Positions 1-7,097 of a stretch of 42,103 nt of DNA are shown here, piece by piece (the first letter of the stretch is position 1; each line of letters opens with the position of its first letter). The notes beneath the pieces are model-generated. The model worked only from the letters and a program-made list of their open reading frames with translations, searched no databases and had not been told where the DNA came from. Source of the DNA: Chloroflexota bacterium. Its GTDB lineage: Bacteria; Chloroflexota; Anaerolineae; Promineifilales; Promineifilaceae. The stretch covers positions 1-42,103 of the forward strand of contig JAHDEN010000037.1 in the NCBI GenBank assembly GCA_020628815.1, written 5' to 3'. Position numbers and translations under genes: made by a program.

Positions 1-445
1 CAATCGGGTTGGGTTTGCGGGCATCGTCCCACCGGCCGGGGATGAGCTTGTCTGTGAAGATACCCAGTGCGCGCATTTTTGTTTCAGAGTCATCAATGAT
101 TTTGCCGGTGCCGTACATGATGGCCGAGCGATAGTTCATTGAATGGTGCATCGAACTGCGGGCTAAAACCAATCCATCCAAATGGGTAACGGTGATCGAA
201 ATCTCGTTTCCGGCCGCGATGTGCATCATCATCCGGCTTTTGCTGCTGCCGTGGAGCAAAAGCTTATCTCCGTCACGGGCTAAGATCGTGGGGATCACAA
301 TCGCCCGGCCGTGATCGACAAAGCCAACGTGGCAAATTAGCGACGCATCCACGATTGGATAAATCGTTTCTGCATCATACTTACCCCGATCCGGCATCCG
401 TTTGACCCGGTTTAAATTTGTTTTCTCAAATACTTTTTCTGACAT
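1..445 (-). CDS. Pyridoxamine 5'-phosphate oxidase-family (FMN-binding split barrel) protein, 3' end missing
   Basis: The reading frame begins with ATG at 443-445 on the minus strand and stays open to the window edge, so about 148 N-terminal residues are visible and the C-terminus is missing. The visible part has the features of the NimA-like or general pyridoxamine-phosphate-oxidase split barrel: 'VDASLICHVGFVDHGRAIVIPT', then a strand with 'LLLHGSSKSRMM', then 'NEISITVTHLDGLVLARS' and 'NYRSAIMYGTGKII'. Such proteins bind FMN or a related flavin and often reduce small molecules. The substrate cannot be told from sequence. The gene is probably cytoplasmic. It lies downstream of, and on the same strand as, the SnoaL-like gene 62 nt away. 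No close SD was identified beyond a 'gagg' upstream of the ATG. Confidence 0.75.
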   Translation of the reverse strand, partial: MSEKVFEKTNLNRVKRMPDRGKYDAETIYPIVDASLICHVGFVDHGRAIVIPTILARDGDKLLLHGSSKSRMMMHIAAGNEISITVTHLDGLVLARSSMHHSMNYRSAIMYGTGKIIDDSETKMRALGIFTDKLIPGRWDDARKPNPI

Positions 446-507
446 ATTCAACTCCTCATGGGTTGATTGAACCCATTAAAAATTCAGAATTAATTATTCC
501 TTATTGT

Positions 508-885
508 TTATTTATTCGTTTTTCTATAGGCATCTTTCAATGCCAATTTCCCATCTACAAAGTGGAAAACATCAATACCTTTTATGGCCGTTATCGTCCC
601 ATCTTCAGCGATTTCATCGTACCCCCATTCAGAAAACACATAGTCGCCAGAAATCCATTTGTTTCCACCCCGCTGTTCTCCACCAGACTCATATTCGATG
701 ATTTCAGCAAAGCCACGGCGTACTTCTTCTGTTCCACGGTAGGTGGTTCCAGGCTCAGGGCCAACTGATGCGGCATAGACACAGTCTTCGGTCATAAGTG
801 CCATCAGTCCGTCGAGATCACCCCGACCCCATGCGGCACCAAATTCAGTTAGTAAATCTAATTTTTCTTGATCTGTCATCATCAT
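508..885 (-). CDS. SnoaL-like / NTF2-fold protein
   Basis: This 125-residue protein has the size and pattern of the NTF2-like superfamily, SnoaL-like group. It opens with a helix ('LLTEFGAAWGRGDLDGLMALMTEDCVY'), then 'GTEEVRRGFAEII', then beta strands with 'VFSEWGYDEI' and 'IKGIDVFHFVDGKLALKDAYRK'. The phrase 'GxDVFHFxDGKI' is typical. Family members are cone-shaped small-ligand binding proteins or isomerases; no specific substrate can be inferred. Translation probably starts at the first of three consecutive ATG codons (883-885). A 33-nt hairpin at 888-920 lies just upstream and separates it from the GST gene. Confidence 0.8.
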   Translation of the reverse strand: MMMTDQEKLDLLTEFGAAWGRGDLDGLMALMTEDCVYAASVGPEPGTTYRGTEEVRRGFAEIIEYESGGEQRGGNKWISGDYVFSEWGYDEIAEDGTITAIKGIDVFHFVDGKLALKDAYRKTNK

Positions 886-887
886 TT

Positions 888-920
888 AGACCAGACCGGT
901 TTTTAAAACCGGTCTGGTCT
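888..920. repeat. 33-nt perfect hairpin (16-bp arms, 1-nt centre)
   Basis: The arms at 888-903 and 905-920 are perfect reverse complements around a single T. The sequence sits between the GST stop (924) and the SnoaL-like start (885). An element of identical architecture and closely similar sequence lies at 28013-28045, so this is a dispersed repeat and not only a local terminator. The A4/T4 centre and GC-rich outer arm could also act as a terminator for the GST gene. Confidence 0.8.
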
Positions 921-923
921 TCG

Positions 924-1538
924 CTACGCATCTACACTCAAAAGTTCATATGGATGTTGCCATCCATCCAGTTGTTTTAGCCGATTTAACCAATATTCGA
1001 CATGATTAGGAACTGGCACTTCAGCCTCATCTGCAAAAAAGAGATAGCCACTGAGCGAAAAGTCAGCAATGGTTAGCCTGTCGCCTAAAATAAACGGCCG
1101 GCCGTCGCTCAGCTCTTTATCGATCACACCCACATCATGCAGATAGCGAGCATAGAGCCAATCCCAGGCTCCTTGGGTCAGTCGCGAGCTTTCAAATTTC
1201 TTGCTGGCGCGCAGTTGGGGCAAACACATGCCGATTTTGTTTGCTTCCCAAAACAGCCACTCGATGCAACGTTGAAGCATGATGTCTGACTCGCCACCAA
1301 ATATCTGATGCTTTTGTGCGATGTATAGCAAAATCCCGTCTGACTGAATGAGATTGTTATCGCCATCAATTAAGAGCGGTACTTCACAGTGTTTTGAGCA
1401 AGCGACAAGCTCTGGTTGGCGTTGGCTCCGGTCGCTCCAAATATCAACCACCTCATAGTCGTGATCGATGTTGCCTGCCTCGAGGCAGAATTTAACTTTA
1501 AATGCGTGTCCCGAATCGGGATGTCCGTATAACTTCAT
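924..1538 (-). CDS. Glutathione S-transferase family protein
   Basis: This is a 204-residue protein of normal GST length. The N-terminal thioredoxin-like domain begins 'MKLYGHPDSGHAFKVKFCLEA', with the active-site Ser/Tyr region near residues 4-10. It continues with the cis-Pro segment 'CEVPLLIDGDNNLIQSDGILLYIA' (about residues 50-75), where 'VPLL' and 'QSDGIL' form the glutathione-binding turn. The C-terminal all-helical domain contains 'RPFILGDRLTIADFSLSGYLFF', the GST N-capping box and hydrophobic staple region. It probably conjugates or reduces electrophiles in the cytoplasm. The start is ATG at 1536-1538. The VOC gene lies upstream on the same strand, separated by a 74-nt inverted-repeat element. 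Confidence 0.88.
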   Translation of the reverse strand: MKLYGHPDSGHAFKVKFCLEAGNIDHDYEVVDIWSDRSQRQPELVACSKHCEVPLLIDGDNNLIQSDGILLYIAQKHQIFGGESDIMLQRCIEWLFWEANKIGMCLPQLRASKKFESSRLTQGAWDWLYARYLHDVGVIDKELSDGRPFILGDRLTIADFSLSGYLFFADEAEVPVPNHVEYWLNRLKQLDGWQHPYELLSVDA

Positions 1539-1554
1539 ATTGGCAACTCTTTGT

Positions 1555-1628
1555 GTAGGGGGCGACGCCGTCGGTCTGATATTTCAACCGAAGAAATCAA
1601 GGCTCGTTCCGACGGCGTCGCCCCCTAC
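1555..1628. repeat. MITE-like inverted repeat overlapping the VOC gene stop codon
   Basis: Perfect 20-nt arms lie at 1555-1574 and 1609-1628 with a 34-nt centre. The outer end of the right arm contains the TAG stop codon (1625-1627) of the upstream VOC gene, so the element sits at, and supplies, the end of that reading frame. The arm type (GTAGGGG-GCGAC) resembles short palindromic elements common in Chloroflexota and cyanobacteria. That resemblance is from memory and was not searched. Confidence 0.8.
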
Positions 1629-2065
1629 GGTTTTAGTGGTACATCGGGTACCCAAACATATCCTTCAAAATCAACAATAAAACATTCGCGCAACCCATGA
1701 TCAGGCTGGTCGCGGGTCGGGTCTAAAATCTCACACCCCATTTCTCGGGCGATGGCCTCGGCCGCATCTGGGTCCCGGCCGTGGAGCCGAAATTCTGCAC
1801 CCCGCCCCCGCTTGATCTCACCCGCAATGTAGCCGGTTAGCGGGTGCTTGTCATAGGTGTGGTCTGAGTGGATCATCCACTGCTGACCGTGCCACGAGAC
1901 AATTGTGATGTCTGGGTCCGAGTAGACAATGTCTACTCCCAATACCTCTTTGTGGAATTGGACCGCTTTGTCCATGTCCCGCACTTGAATATTGATCATC
2001 ATCCCGGTCTGGGTTTTCCCGTATTCGTCGGGAGGCATAAATGGGTCACCAACTCGTTTTTTCAT
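1625..2065 (-). CDS. VOC-superfamily (glyoxalase/bleomycin-resistance-like) protein
   Basis: This 146-residue protein has the paired beta-alpha-beta-beta-beta modules of the vicinal-oxygen-chelate superfamily. The first module is 'MMINIQVRDMDKAVQFHKEVLG' through 'WMIHSDHTY'. The second runs from 'GAEFRLHGRDPDAAEAIAREMG' to 'GLRECFIVDFEGYVWV'. The C-terminal 'DxEGYVW' segment resembles the DPDGNxW signature of glyoxalase and dioxygenase-like members. Metal-ligand assignment and substrate are uncertain. The start is ATG at 2063-2065, with GGAAG about 8 nt upstream. It is divergently arranged to the MocR regulator, which may control it. The stop codon lies inside the arm of an inverted-repeat element. 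Confidence 0.8.
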   Translation of the reverse strand: MKKRVGDPFMPPDEYGKTQTGMMINIQVRDMDKAVQFHKEVLGVDIVYSDPDITIVSWHGQQWMIHSDHTYDKHPLTGYIAGEIKRGRGAEFRLHGRDPDAAEAIAREMGCEILDPTRDQPDHGLRECFIVDFEGYVWVPDVPLKP

Positions 2066-2159
2066 TTTTTGCTTCCTGCACTGAGCTTGTCGATGTGTTG
2101 GCTGTTAGCGGTTAGCTATCAGCTTTTTCTCAGATTGATACTTGGTTTCAGTGAGGTTG

Positions 2160-2225
2160 ATTTTAGCCTAGATTGGTTTTGTCACAATAGCCAATTTTGA
2201 CAAAAGTGAGCATACCAATGTAACC
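2160..2225. promoter_or_regulatory. Candidate divergent promoter/operator between VOC and MocR genes
   Basis: An 8-bp inverted repeat (TTTTGTCA at 2177-2184, TGACAAAA at 2198-2205) has centres 21 bp apart, about two helical turns. On the plus strand TTGACA (2197-2202) is followed after 16 bp by TGTAAC. On the minus strand TTGTGA (2182-2187) is followed after 16 bp by TAAAAT (2160-2165). The palindrome overlaps both -35 boxes, which suits control by the adjacent MocR-type regulator. This is inference from spacing only. Confidence 0.4.
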
Positions 2226-2236
2226 TTAGTGACAAG

Positions 2237-2307
2237 TTTAAAGTTTGAAGTAGAAAGTCGAAAGTGGGATTCGCACTTCATACTTAAGACTTCTTACTTC
2301 ATACTTT
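2237..2307. repeat. Imperfect purine/pyrimidine palindrome upstream of MocR gene
   Basis: The left half is built from AAGTTT/GAAGTAGAAAGT words. The right half is the pyrimidine-rich complement (CTTCATACTT, CTTCTTACTTC). Together they form a long imperfect hairpin ending next to the MocR ATG at 2309. Similar purine/pyrimidine elements occur at 24471-24566 and, more loosely, at 18655-18772, so this looks like a dispersed intergenic element family. Confidence 0.5.
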
Positions 2308-2308
2308 T

Positions 2309-3799
2309 ATGGCTAGATCAGCTTCTTTCACACAAATTTCTGGAATAAAAATAACCCGAGAGTCGGCCGAGCCGATGCACCGCCAACTGTATAGCAATCT
2401 GCGGAGCATGATTCTGTCGGGCCAGCTCCCGGCCGGTTCACGCTTGCCGCCCACTCGCATTTTGTGTGACGAGCTTGAAATCTCGCGCAGTACGGTGGTC
2501 GAGGCGGTGGCCCAGCTCACGGCCGAAGGGTACGTGGTGGGGCAAACGGGGCGTGGGACGTTTGTGTGCGAGACGCTGCCAGAACAGGTTTTACAGTCGG
2601 CCGGAACCAATATCGCAATCGAAAGCGATCCGCTCCAGACCCCCATCATCTTGTCTGAACGGGGGAAGTTGCTGACGGCCGGAACCGTGCATCCTGATGC
2701 GACCCCTCGGCCGTTTTTGCCCGGTTTGCCGGACACGAAAGAGTTCCCGTTTAAGCATTGGTGGCGCTTGGTGGGTCGATATTGGAAAAATCCACCGGCC
2801 GCATTGGGATACGATTCAGGAGCCGGATATTACCCACTGCGAGAGGCGATTGCAGATCATGTGCGGCTGTCACGCCGAGTAAAATGCACGGCCGAACAGG
2901 TGATCATTACGGCCGGAGCGCAGCAAGCGTTGTTTATGTGCGCCCATCTTTTTGCCAGCAGTGGGGATCAAATTTGGGTCGAGAACCCGGGTTATGGTGG
3001 GGCGCACGCCGCCTTTTCAACGACCCAGCTTGATCTGGTGCCGATACCGGTTGACAGTGGCGGGATCGATGTCGAGGTTGGGATTCGGCTGGCACCCAAT
3101 GCCAAGTTGGCCTATGTGACCCCATCCCACCAATACCCGGCCGGAGGCACGCTGGATTTGACCCGCCGCCTGCGCCTGCTTGAATGGGCCAACGAGGTCA
3201 ACGGGCTGATTTTGGAAGATGATTATGACAGTGAATATCGGTACACGGGGCATCCACTCGAGTCGCTTCAGGGGTTGGATCAAAACGGCCGGGTGATCTA
3301 CATCGGCACCTTTAGCAAAACGATTTTTCCCGGGCTGCGTTTAGGCTATGTCATTGTCCCCAAAGGGTTGGAAGAGACGTTTGCCAAGGCTAGATATAAC
3401 CTGGATCGTGGCTCTGAAAGGGTGACCCAAATGGCGCTTAACGATTTTATGCGCGAGGGGCATTTTAGCCGTCATGTGCGCCGCATGCGGCTGCTGTATG
3501 CCAAGCGTCAGCAGGTGTTTGTCGACGCGATTCGGGAGCACTGTGGCGACTGGCTGGAGGTGGCTCCGGCCCCGGCTGGGTTGCATTTGGTGGGATGGCT
3601 TCCGCCCGGTGTGGACGATGCTCGGGTTGCAGCTACGTTTGCCAAAAAAGAGGTGTTTACGCCGCCGCTCTCAACCTATAGCCTGACACCACTGGAGCGA
3701 GGCGGTTTGGTGATGGGGTATGCGGGTGTGTCAGAAGATGAGATTATGTCGGCCGTTGAGCTGATGGGGAAAATAGGTTCGAAATTATCGTTTTCATGA
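2309..3799 (+). CDS. MocR/PdxR-type GntR regulator with aminotransferase domain
   Basis: This 496-residue protein has the full MocR length. Residues of about 15-90 form a GntR winged helix-turn-helix ('MHRQLYSNLRSMILSGQLPAGSRLPPTR', then 'SRSTVVEAVAQLTAEGYV'). A linker leads to a fold-type I aminotransferase domain, with 'GAQQALFMCAHLF', 'VENPGYGGAHAAF', 'YVTPSHQYPAGGTLDLTRR', 'EDDYDSEYRY' and the PLP-lysine motif 'GTFSKTIFPGLRLGYV' (Lys at about residue 337). Members bind PLP as an effector-sensing cofactor. They regulate vitamin B6, GABA or amino-acid genes and usually a divergent neighbour, here possibly the VOC gene. The start is ATG at 2309; no strong SD is visible because an imperfect palindrome abuts the start. 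Confidence 0.9.
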   Translation: MARSASFTQISGIKITRESAEPMHRQLYSNLRSMILSGQLPAGSRLPPTRILCDELEISRSTVVEAVAQLTAEGYVVGQTGRGTFVCETLPEQVLQSAGTNIAIESDPLQTPIILSERGKLLTAGTVHPDATPRPFLPGLPDTKEFPFKHWWRLVGRYWKNPPAALGYDSGAGYYPLREAIADHVRLSRRVKCTAEQVIITAGAQQALFMCAHLFASSGDQIWVENPGYGGAHAAFSTTQLDLVPIPVDSGGIDVEVGIRLAPNAKLAYVTPSHQYPAGGTLDLTRRLRLLEWANEVNGLILEDDYDSEYRYTGHPLESLQGLDQNGRVIYIGTFSKTIFPGLRLGYVIVPKGLEETFAKARYNLDRGSERVTQMALNDFMREGHFSRHVRRMRLLYAKRQQVFVDAIREHCGDWLEVAPAPAGLHLVGWLPPGVDDARVAATFAKKEVFTPPLSTYSLTPLERGGLVMGYAGVSEDEIMSAVELMGKIGSKLSFS

Positions 3800-3828
3800 C
3801 ACAGAACTTGTTGTAGGGGCATTTGCCC

Positions 3829-4166
3829 CAACTAATGCATTTCCGCGCGAGACATTCGTAGTACGTTGTGAGCATTTTCCTAATGTTCTCTTGCGAATGT
3901 CGTAGCCCAACAGGATTTCGCGTAGGGGCTACGACAATTTAATGGCAAAACTTTCGAAATTTAGAAAATCCCATAAATTGTCTCGCCCCGGAATGGGGAT
4001 AATGAGATAAAAACGCACAAAGTATTGTTCCAACTAATGCATTTCTGTATACGTTTTTGGTCTGCGAATCGTAATTTGTTGTCATTCCGGGGGCGAGACA
4101 TTCGCTGAAATTTGATGGCAATTGCAATTTTCGCCTGTGCGAATGTCGTAGCCCCAACAGGATTTC
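3829..4166. repeat. Two copies of a short intergenic repeat with internal inverted arms
   Basis: The 365-nt gap between the MocR and metal-ATPase genes is mostly repeat. Copy 1 (3829-3919) and copy 2 (4031-4166) share three blocks in the same order: CAACTAATGCATTTC (3829, 4031), GCGAGACATTCG (3847, 4093) and GCGAATGTCGTAGCCC plus CAACAGGATTTC (3893-3919, 4140-4166). The second and third blocks are partly inverted to each other (GACATTCG / CGAATGTC). Copy 2 ends exactly on the stop codon of the ATPase gene (4165-4167). A short hairpin GGGGCATTTGCCCC also occurs near 3816-3829. No gene was seen here. Confidence 0.7.
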
Positions 4167-6375
4167 ACCCAAAATCACGGCGTAACAGCCGCATCCCGTT
4201 GAGCGTAACCAAAATCGAAGTGCCTACATCCGCCAAAATCGCCATCCACATAGAGCCGGTGCCGACTAAGACGAGCAGTAAAAAGACAAATTTAGTTGCC
4301 AGAGAAAAGATGATGTTGGCTCGAATCGTTTGCATCGCGGCGCGTGACAATCGAACCAAATAGGGGAGCCCTTTCAAGGAATCACCCATGAGGCTGATAT
4401 CGGCCGTTTCCATCGCTTGGGCCGTATTGCCGATGGCGATACCCACATCGGCCGTGGCCAAGGCGGGGGCATCGTTGATGCCGTCACCCACCATCGCGAC
4501 GGGACCGTATTTTTCGCTTAAAGCCTCGATGGCTGATACTTTATTCTCAGGCAAACAGTTGGCCCGAAACTCGGTCACACCTACCGCGTCAGACACCTGT
4601 GCGGCCGTCTGCTCGTTGTCACCCGTTAGCATCACAAGGTGATCAAACCCGGCCGTTTTTAGCTCGGCGACGGCCGCCTGGCTCGATGGGCGAACCGCAT
4701 CAGCCACGGCGATAAACCCTTGATATTTTGCATCTTGGCTGATCAGCATTGTAGTCAACCCTTGCCCGTCCATCTCCGCCACGCTGGCACAAAATTGCTC
4801 ATGCGGCACGTTTTGATCAAAGTAGCGATGGCTGCCAATGACCACGTCGGTGCCGTTGATCTGACCCGTAACACCCCGGCCGGTGAGAGATCGTACATTT
4901 TGGGCCTGCTGATTATCCGCAACACCGTGAGTCGTGGCAGAAGCCATCACCGCAAGGGCCAACGGATGTTCGCTGCGGGCTTCAACCGCGCTGGCCAGAG
5001 CGAGTAAATCTTGGCACGGTTCACATGGTTCTGGGTCAAGGCCTTGACCCGAATTTAAGCAGTCGGCCGCCTGGAACTTCACGACGGTTGGTTCTCCTTT
5101 GGTGAGTGTGCCGGTTTTATCAAACGCAATCGCCTTGACCTGAGCCATCGCCTCGACAAACGCACCCCCTTTGATCAAAATGCCGTTCCGCGCCCCGTTG
5201 CTGATGGCGCTGACAATGCTGACCGGGGTGCTAATAACCAGTGCACAGGGGCAAGCAACCACGAGCAGGGTTAAGGCTCGGTACAGCCAGCCGGTTGTTT
5301 CAGGGGATGGGTTGAAAAATGGGGCACCCCACAAGAGTGGCGGAACAATCGCCACAAGAGCGGCAAACACAACCACGGCCGGGGTGTACCACGCCGCAAA
5401 GCGGTCAACCAGCCGTTGGGCCGGTGAGCGTTTGTCCTGCGCCTCTTCAACCATTTTGATCAGCCGGGCAATCGTGTTGTCGGCCGCCAGATGGGTTACC
5501 TCGATCTCCAGCACCCCTTCTCCGTTGATTGAGCTGGCAAACACGTCGCTTCCAATCTCTTTTTCGATGAGTCTGCTTTCACCCGTAATCGGTGCCTGAT
5601 TCACGGCCGACTCGCCAGCCAAAACCAACCCATCCATCGGGATGCGCTCACCCGGTTTAACTAAAATCGTGTCGCCAACGCGTAGCTTGCTGATTTTTAC
5701 CGTTTCTGTTTGATGATTGGGTAAAAGTCGCTCAGCCTCGGCCGGAGCCACCGACATAAGCGACCGAATCGAGTTGCGCGCACGCTCGGCCGTGTACCCT
5801 TCCAGTGCCTCGCCAATCACAAACAGCACCATGACCACACCCGCCTCGGTGTATTCGCCGATAATCACCGCACCCACGGCCGCAATCGTCATCAGCACAT
5901 TAATGTTCACCTCTCGGCCGATGGTCAGTGCACGCCAGCCGGAGCGGGCAACGGGCCATCCGGCCAAGGCCAATGCGGCAACAGATGCGGCATCGAGCAG
6001 TGGGCTTTCAAATCCTAATCCCGGCAAAAATTCATGCAGGATGAGGCCGGGCAGGATCAAGATCGTGGCCAAAATCGCCATGCGCGTTTCCGGCCGTTGC
6101 CACATAAACTGCAAAAAATTTCTCTCTTCGATTTTTACTGGCGGTTCCTCATCGCTCCCGTTTGCATCTGCTTTTTCTTCGGCACCAAATCCTAGCTGTT
6201 CAACCCGCTTAACGATTTCGGCCGTCGGCGTGGACCCAGAGACACGGAGAGTCTCGCTTGAAAAGCTTACTTCACATAGATCAATGCCATCTAATTTAGA
6301 TACGCCATTTTCAACCGTTCGGCCGCATCCGGCACAGTCCATGCCGCTGATTTTGAATGTTTGGGTGGTGCTCAT
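4165..6375 (-). CDS. zntA: P1B-type heavy-metal-exporting ATPase (Zn/Cd/Pb class)
   Basis: This 736-residue ATPase would pump divalent soft metals out of the cytoplasm. An N-terminal HMA domain carries 'GMDCAGC' (Cys14, Cys17). Transmembrane helices follow from about residue 95, then the actuator loop 'ITGESRLIEKEIG', then the metal-path motif 'ACPCALVISTP' (CPC at about 375-377). The catalytic 'DKTGTLTKG' has its Asp at about 419. Further on are 'SEHPLALA', 'MLTGDNEQTAAQ' and the hinge 'MVGDGINDAPALATADVG'. The CPC context and the last helix 'MAILADVGTSILVTLNG' match the P1B-2 (ZntA/CadA) class rather than the copper class. Its promoter has MerR-type geometry (6411-6444). GGAAGGA lies just before the ATG. 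The stop lies in a repeat copy. Confidence 0.93.
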   Translation of the reverse strand: MSTTQTFKISGMDCAGCGRTVENGVSKLDGIDLCEVSFSSETLRVSGSTPTAEIVKRVEQLGFGAEEKADANGSDEEPPVKIEERNFLQFMWQRPETRMAILATILILPGLILHEFLPGLGFESPLLDAASVAALALAGWPVARSGWRALTIGREVNINVLMTIAAVGAVIIGEYTEAGVVMVLFVIGEALEGYTAERARNSIRSLMSVAPAEAERLLPNHQTETVKISKLRVGDTILVKPGERIPMDGLVLAGESAVNQAPITGESRLIEKEIGSDVFASSINGEGVLEIEVTHLAADNTIARLIKMVEEAQDKRSPAQRLVDRFAAWYTPAVVVFAALVAIVPPLLWGAPFFNPSPETTGWLYRALTLLVVACPCALVISTPVSIVSAISNGARNGILIKGGAFVEAMAQVKAIAFDKTGTLTKGEPTVVKFQAADCLNSGQGLDPEPCEPCQDLLALASAVEARSEHPLALAVMASATTHGVADNQQAQNVRSLTGRGVTGQINGTDVVIGSHRYFDQNVPHEQFCASVAEMDGQGLTTMLISQDAKYQGFIAVADAVRPSSQAAVAELKTAGFDHLVMLTGDNEQTAAQVSDAVGVTEFRANCLPENKVSAIEALSEKYGPVAMVGDGINDAPALATADVGIAIGNTAQAMETADISLMGDSLKGLPYLVRLSRAAMQTIRANIIFSLATKFVFLLLVLVGTGSMWMAILADVGTSILVTLNGMRLLRRDFG

Positions 6376-6410
6376 CGTTTCATCCTTCCAGTTTTTTGTT
6401 TGATGGGCAG

Positions 6411-6444
6411 ATTATAAACCTTGAACCTAAGTTTAATGTCAAGG
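6411..6444 (-). promoter_or_regulatory. MerR-family-type promoter/operator of the metal ATPase
   Basis: Reading the minus strand, TTGACA (6437-6442) and a perfect TATAAT (6411-6416) are separated by 20 bp, longer than the usual 17 and characteristic of MerR-activated promoters. A 26-bp dyad (6419-6444, outer arms CCTTGA/TCAAGG, 9 of 13 positions symmetric) fills the spacer. The start codon follows 36 nt downstream of the -10 box. A MerR-type regulator is encoded at 7744-8511, which is the likely but unproven activator. Confidence 0.75.
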
Positions 6445-6493
6445 GGTAACTTTTACTTAACTCGTTCTGCATGGTCATCAGCTACCTACTGGG

Positions 6494-6499
6494 TATAAT
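6494..6499 (+). promoter_or_regulatory. Candidate -10 box for the small membrane protein gene
   Basis: TATAAT lies 37 nt before the ATG at 6537. No convincing -35 box is seen; TGGTCA near 6472-6477 is weak and close to 17 bp away. Confidence 0.35.
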
Positions 6500-6536
6500 G
6501 AATGACTAAAAATATCGGGGGCTAAAGGCGTTATTT

Positions 6537-7082
6537 ATGAAATCTTTTCCGCACAAATTATTGTTTTTCGCACTATTCGCAGTTGGATTGCTCGGTGCAC
6601 TCCCGGCCAATGCATTTGGGGGCGAAATTGTCGCCCGGGCGGTGACACACCAAAGTACGTCTGAAATTTTGCAATATGTGATCGGGGCGATTGTGGGAGC
6701 CGGGTTGCTGGCAGGTTTGGCCGCATTTATGTTTTCTCCCCGGCCGTCTAACACGGTTTTAGCCGGGTTGGCTCTGGCTGGGGCGACCGGCATGATTCAC
6801 TTAATGATGGGTTTCATTTGGGGCAGCAATCTGTTTGTGTTGAACGGGATCGGCTTTTTTGGATTAGCCATATTTTGGGCGTTGCCAACAGAGCTTTTTC
6901 CTCGGCAGAAAACAGTTACGGCCGTGGCTCTGGCCATATATACGCTTGTCACAATTGGGGCCTACTTGGTCGATCACATCGGTGATCACTTTGATTTTCT
7001 GGGGATTTTCGCCAAGGTGATTGAGGTTGCTTTGCTGATCGTCATCGGCATGACTCTGTTTCGTTCAGACTCGACTAGCTGA
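6537..7082 (+). CDS. Small multi-pass membrane protein with signal peptide
   Basis: This 181-residue protein was not matched to a named family. It starts with a cleavable-looking signal (Lys-rich start, hydrophobic stretch, 'LPANAFGG' cleavage site at about residue 26). Four to five hydrophobic segments follow: about 45-70, 75-92, 95-120, 125-145 and 155-172. Short loops contain 'WGSNLFVLNG' and the His/Asp-containing 'YLVDHIGDHFDF'. It lies between the metal ATPase and the MerR/YdeI pair, on the opposite strand, so a role in metal or redox stress is possible but only by neighbourhood. The protein is integral to the membrane. The function is unknown. Confidence 0.7.
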   Translation: MKSFPHKLLFFALFAVGLLGALPANAFGGEIVARAVTHQSTSEILQYVIGAIVGAGLLAGLAAFMFSPRPSNTVLAGLALAGATGMIHLMMGFIWGSNLFVLNGIGFFGLAIFWALPTELFPRQKTVTAVALAIYTLVTIGAYLVDHIGDHFDFLGIFAKVIEVALLIVIGMTLFRSDSTS

Positions 7083-7097
7083 TACGGGGGAAAGAGA

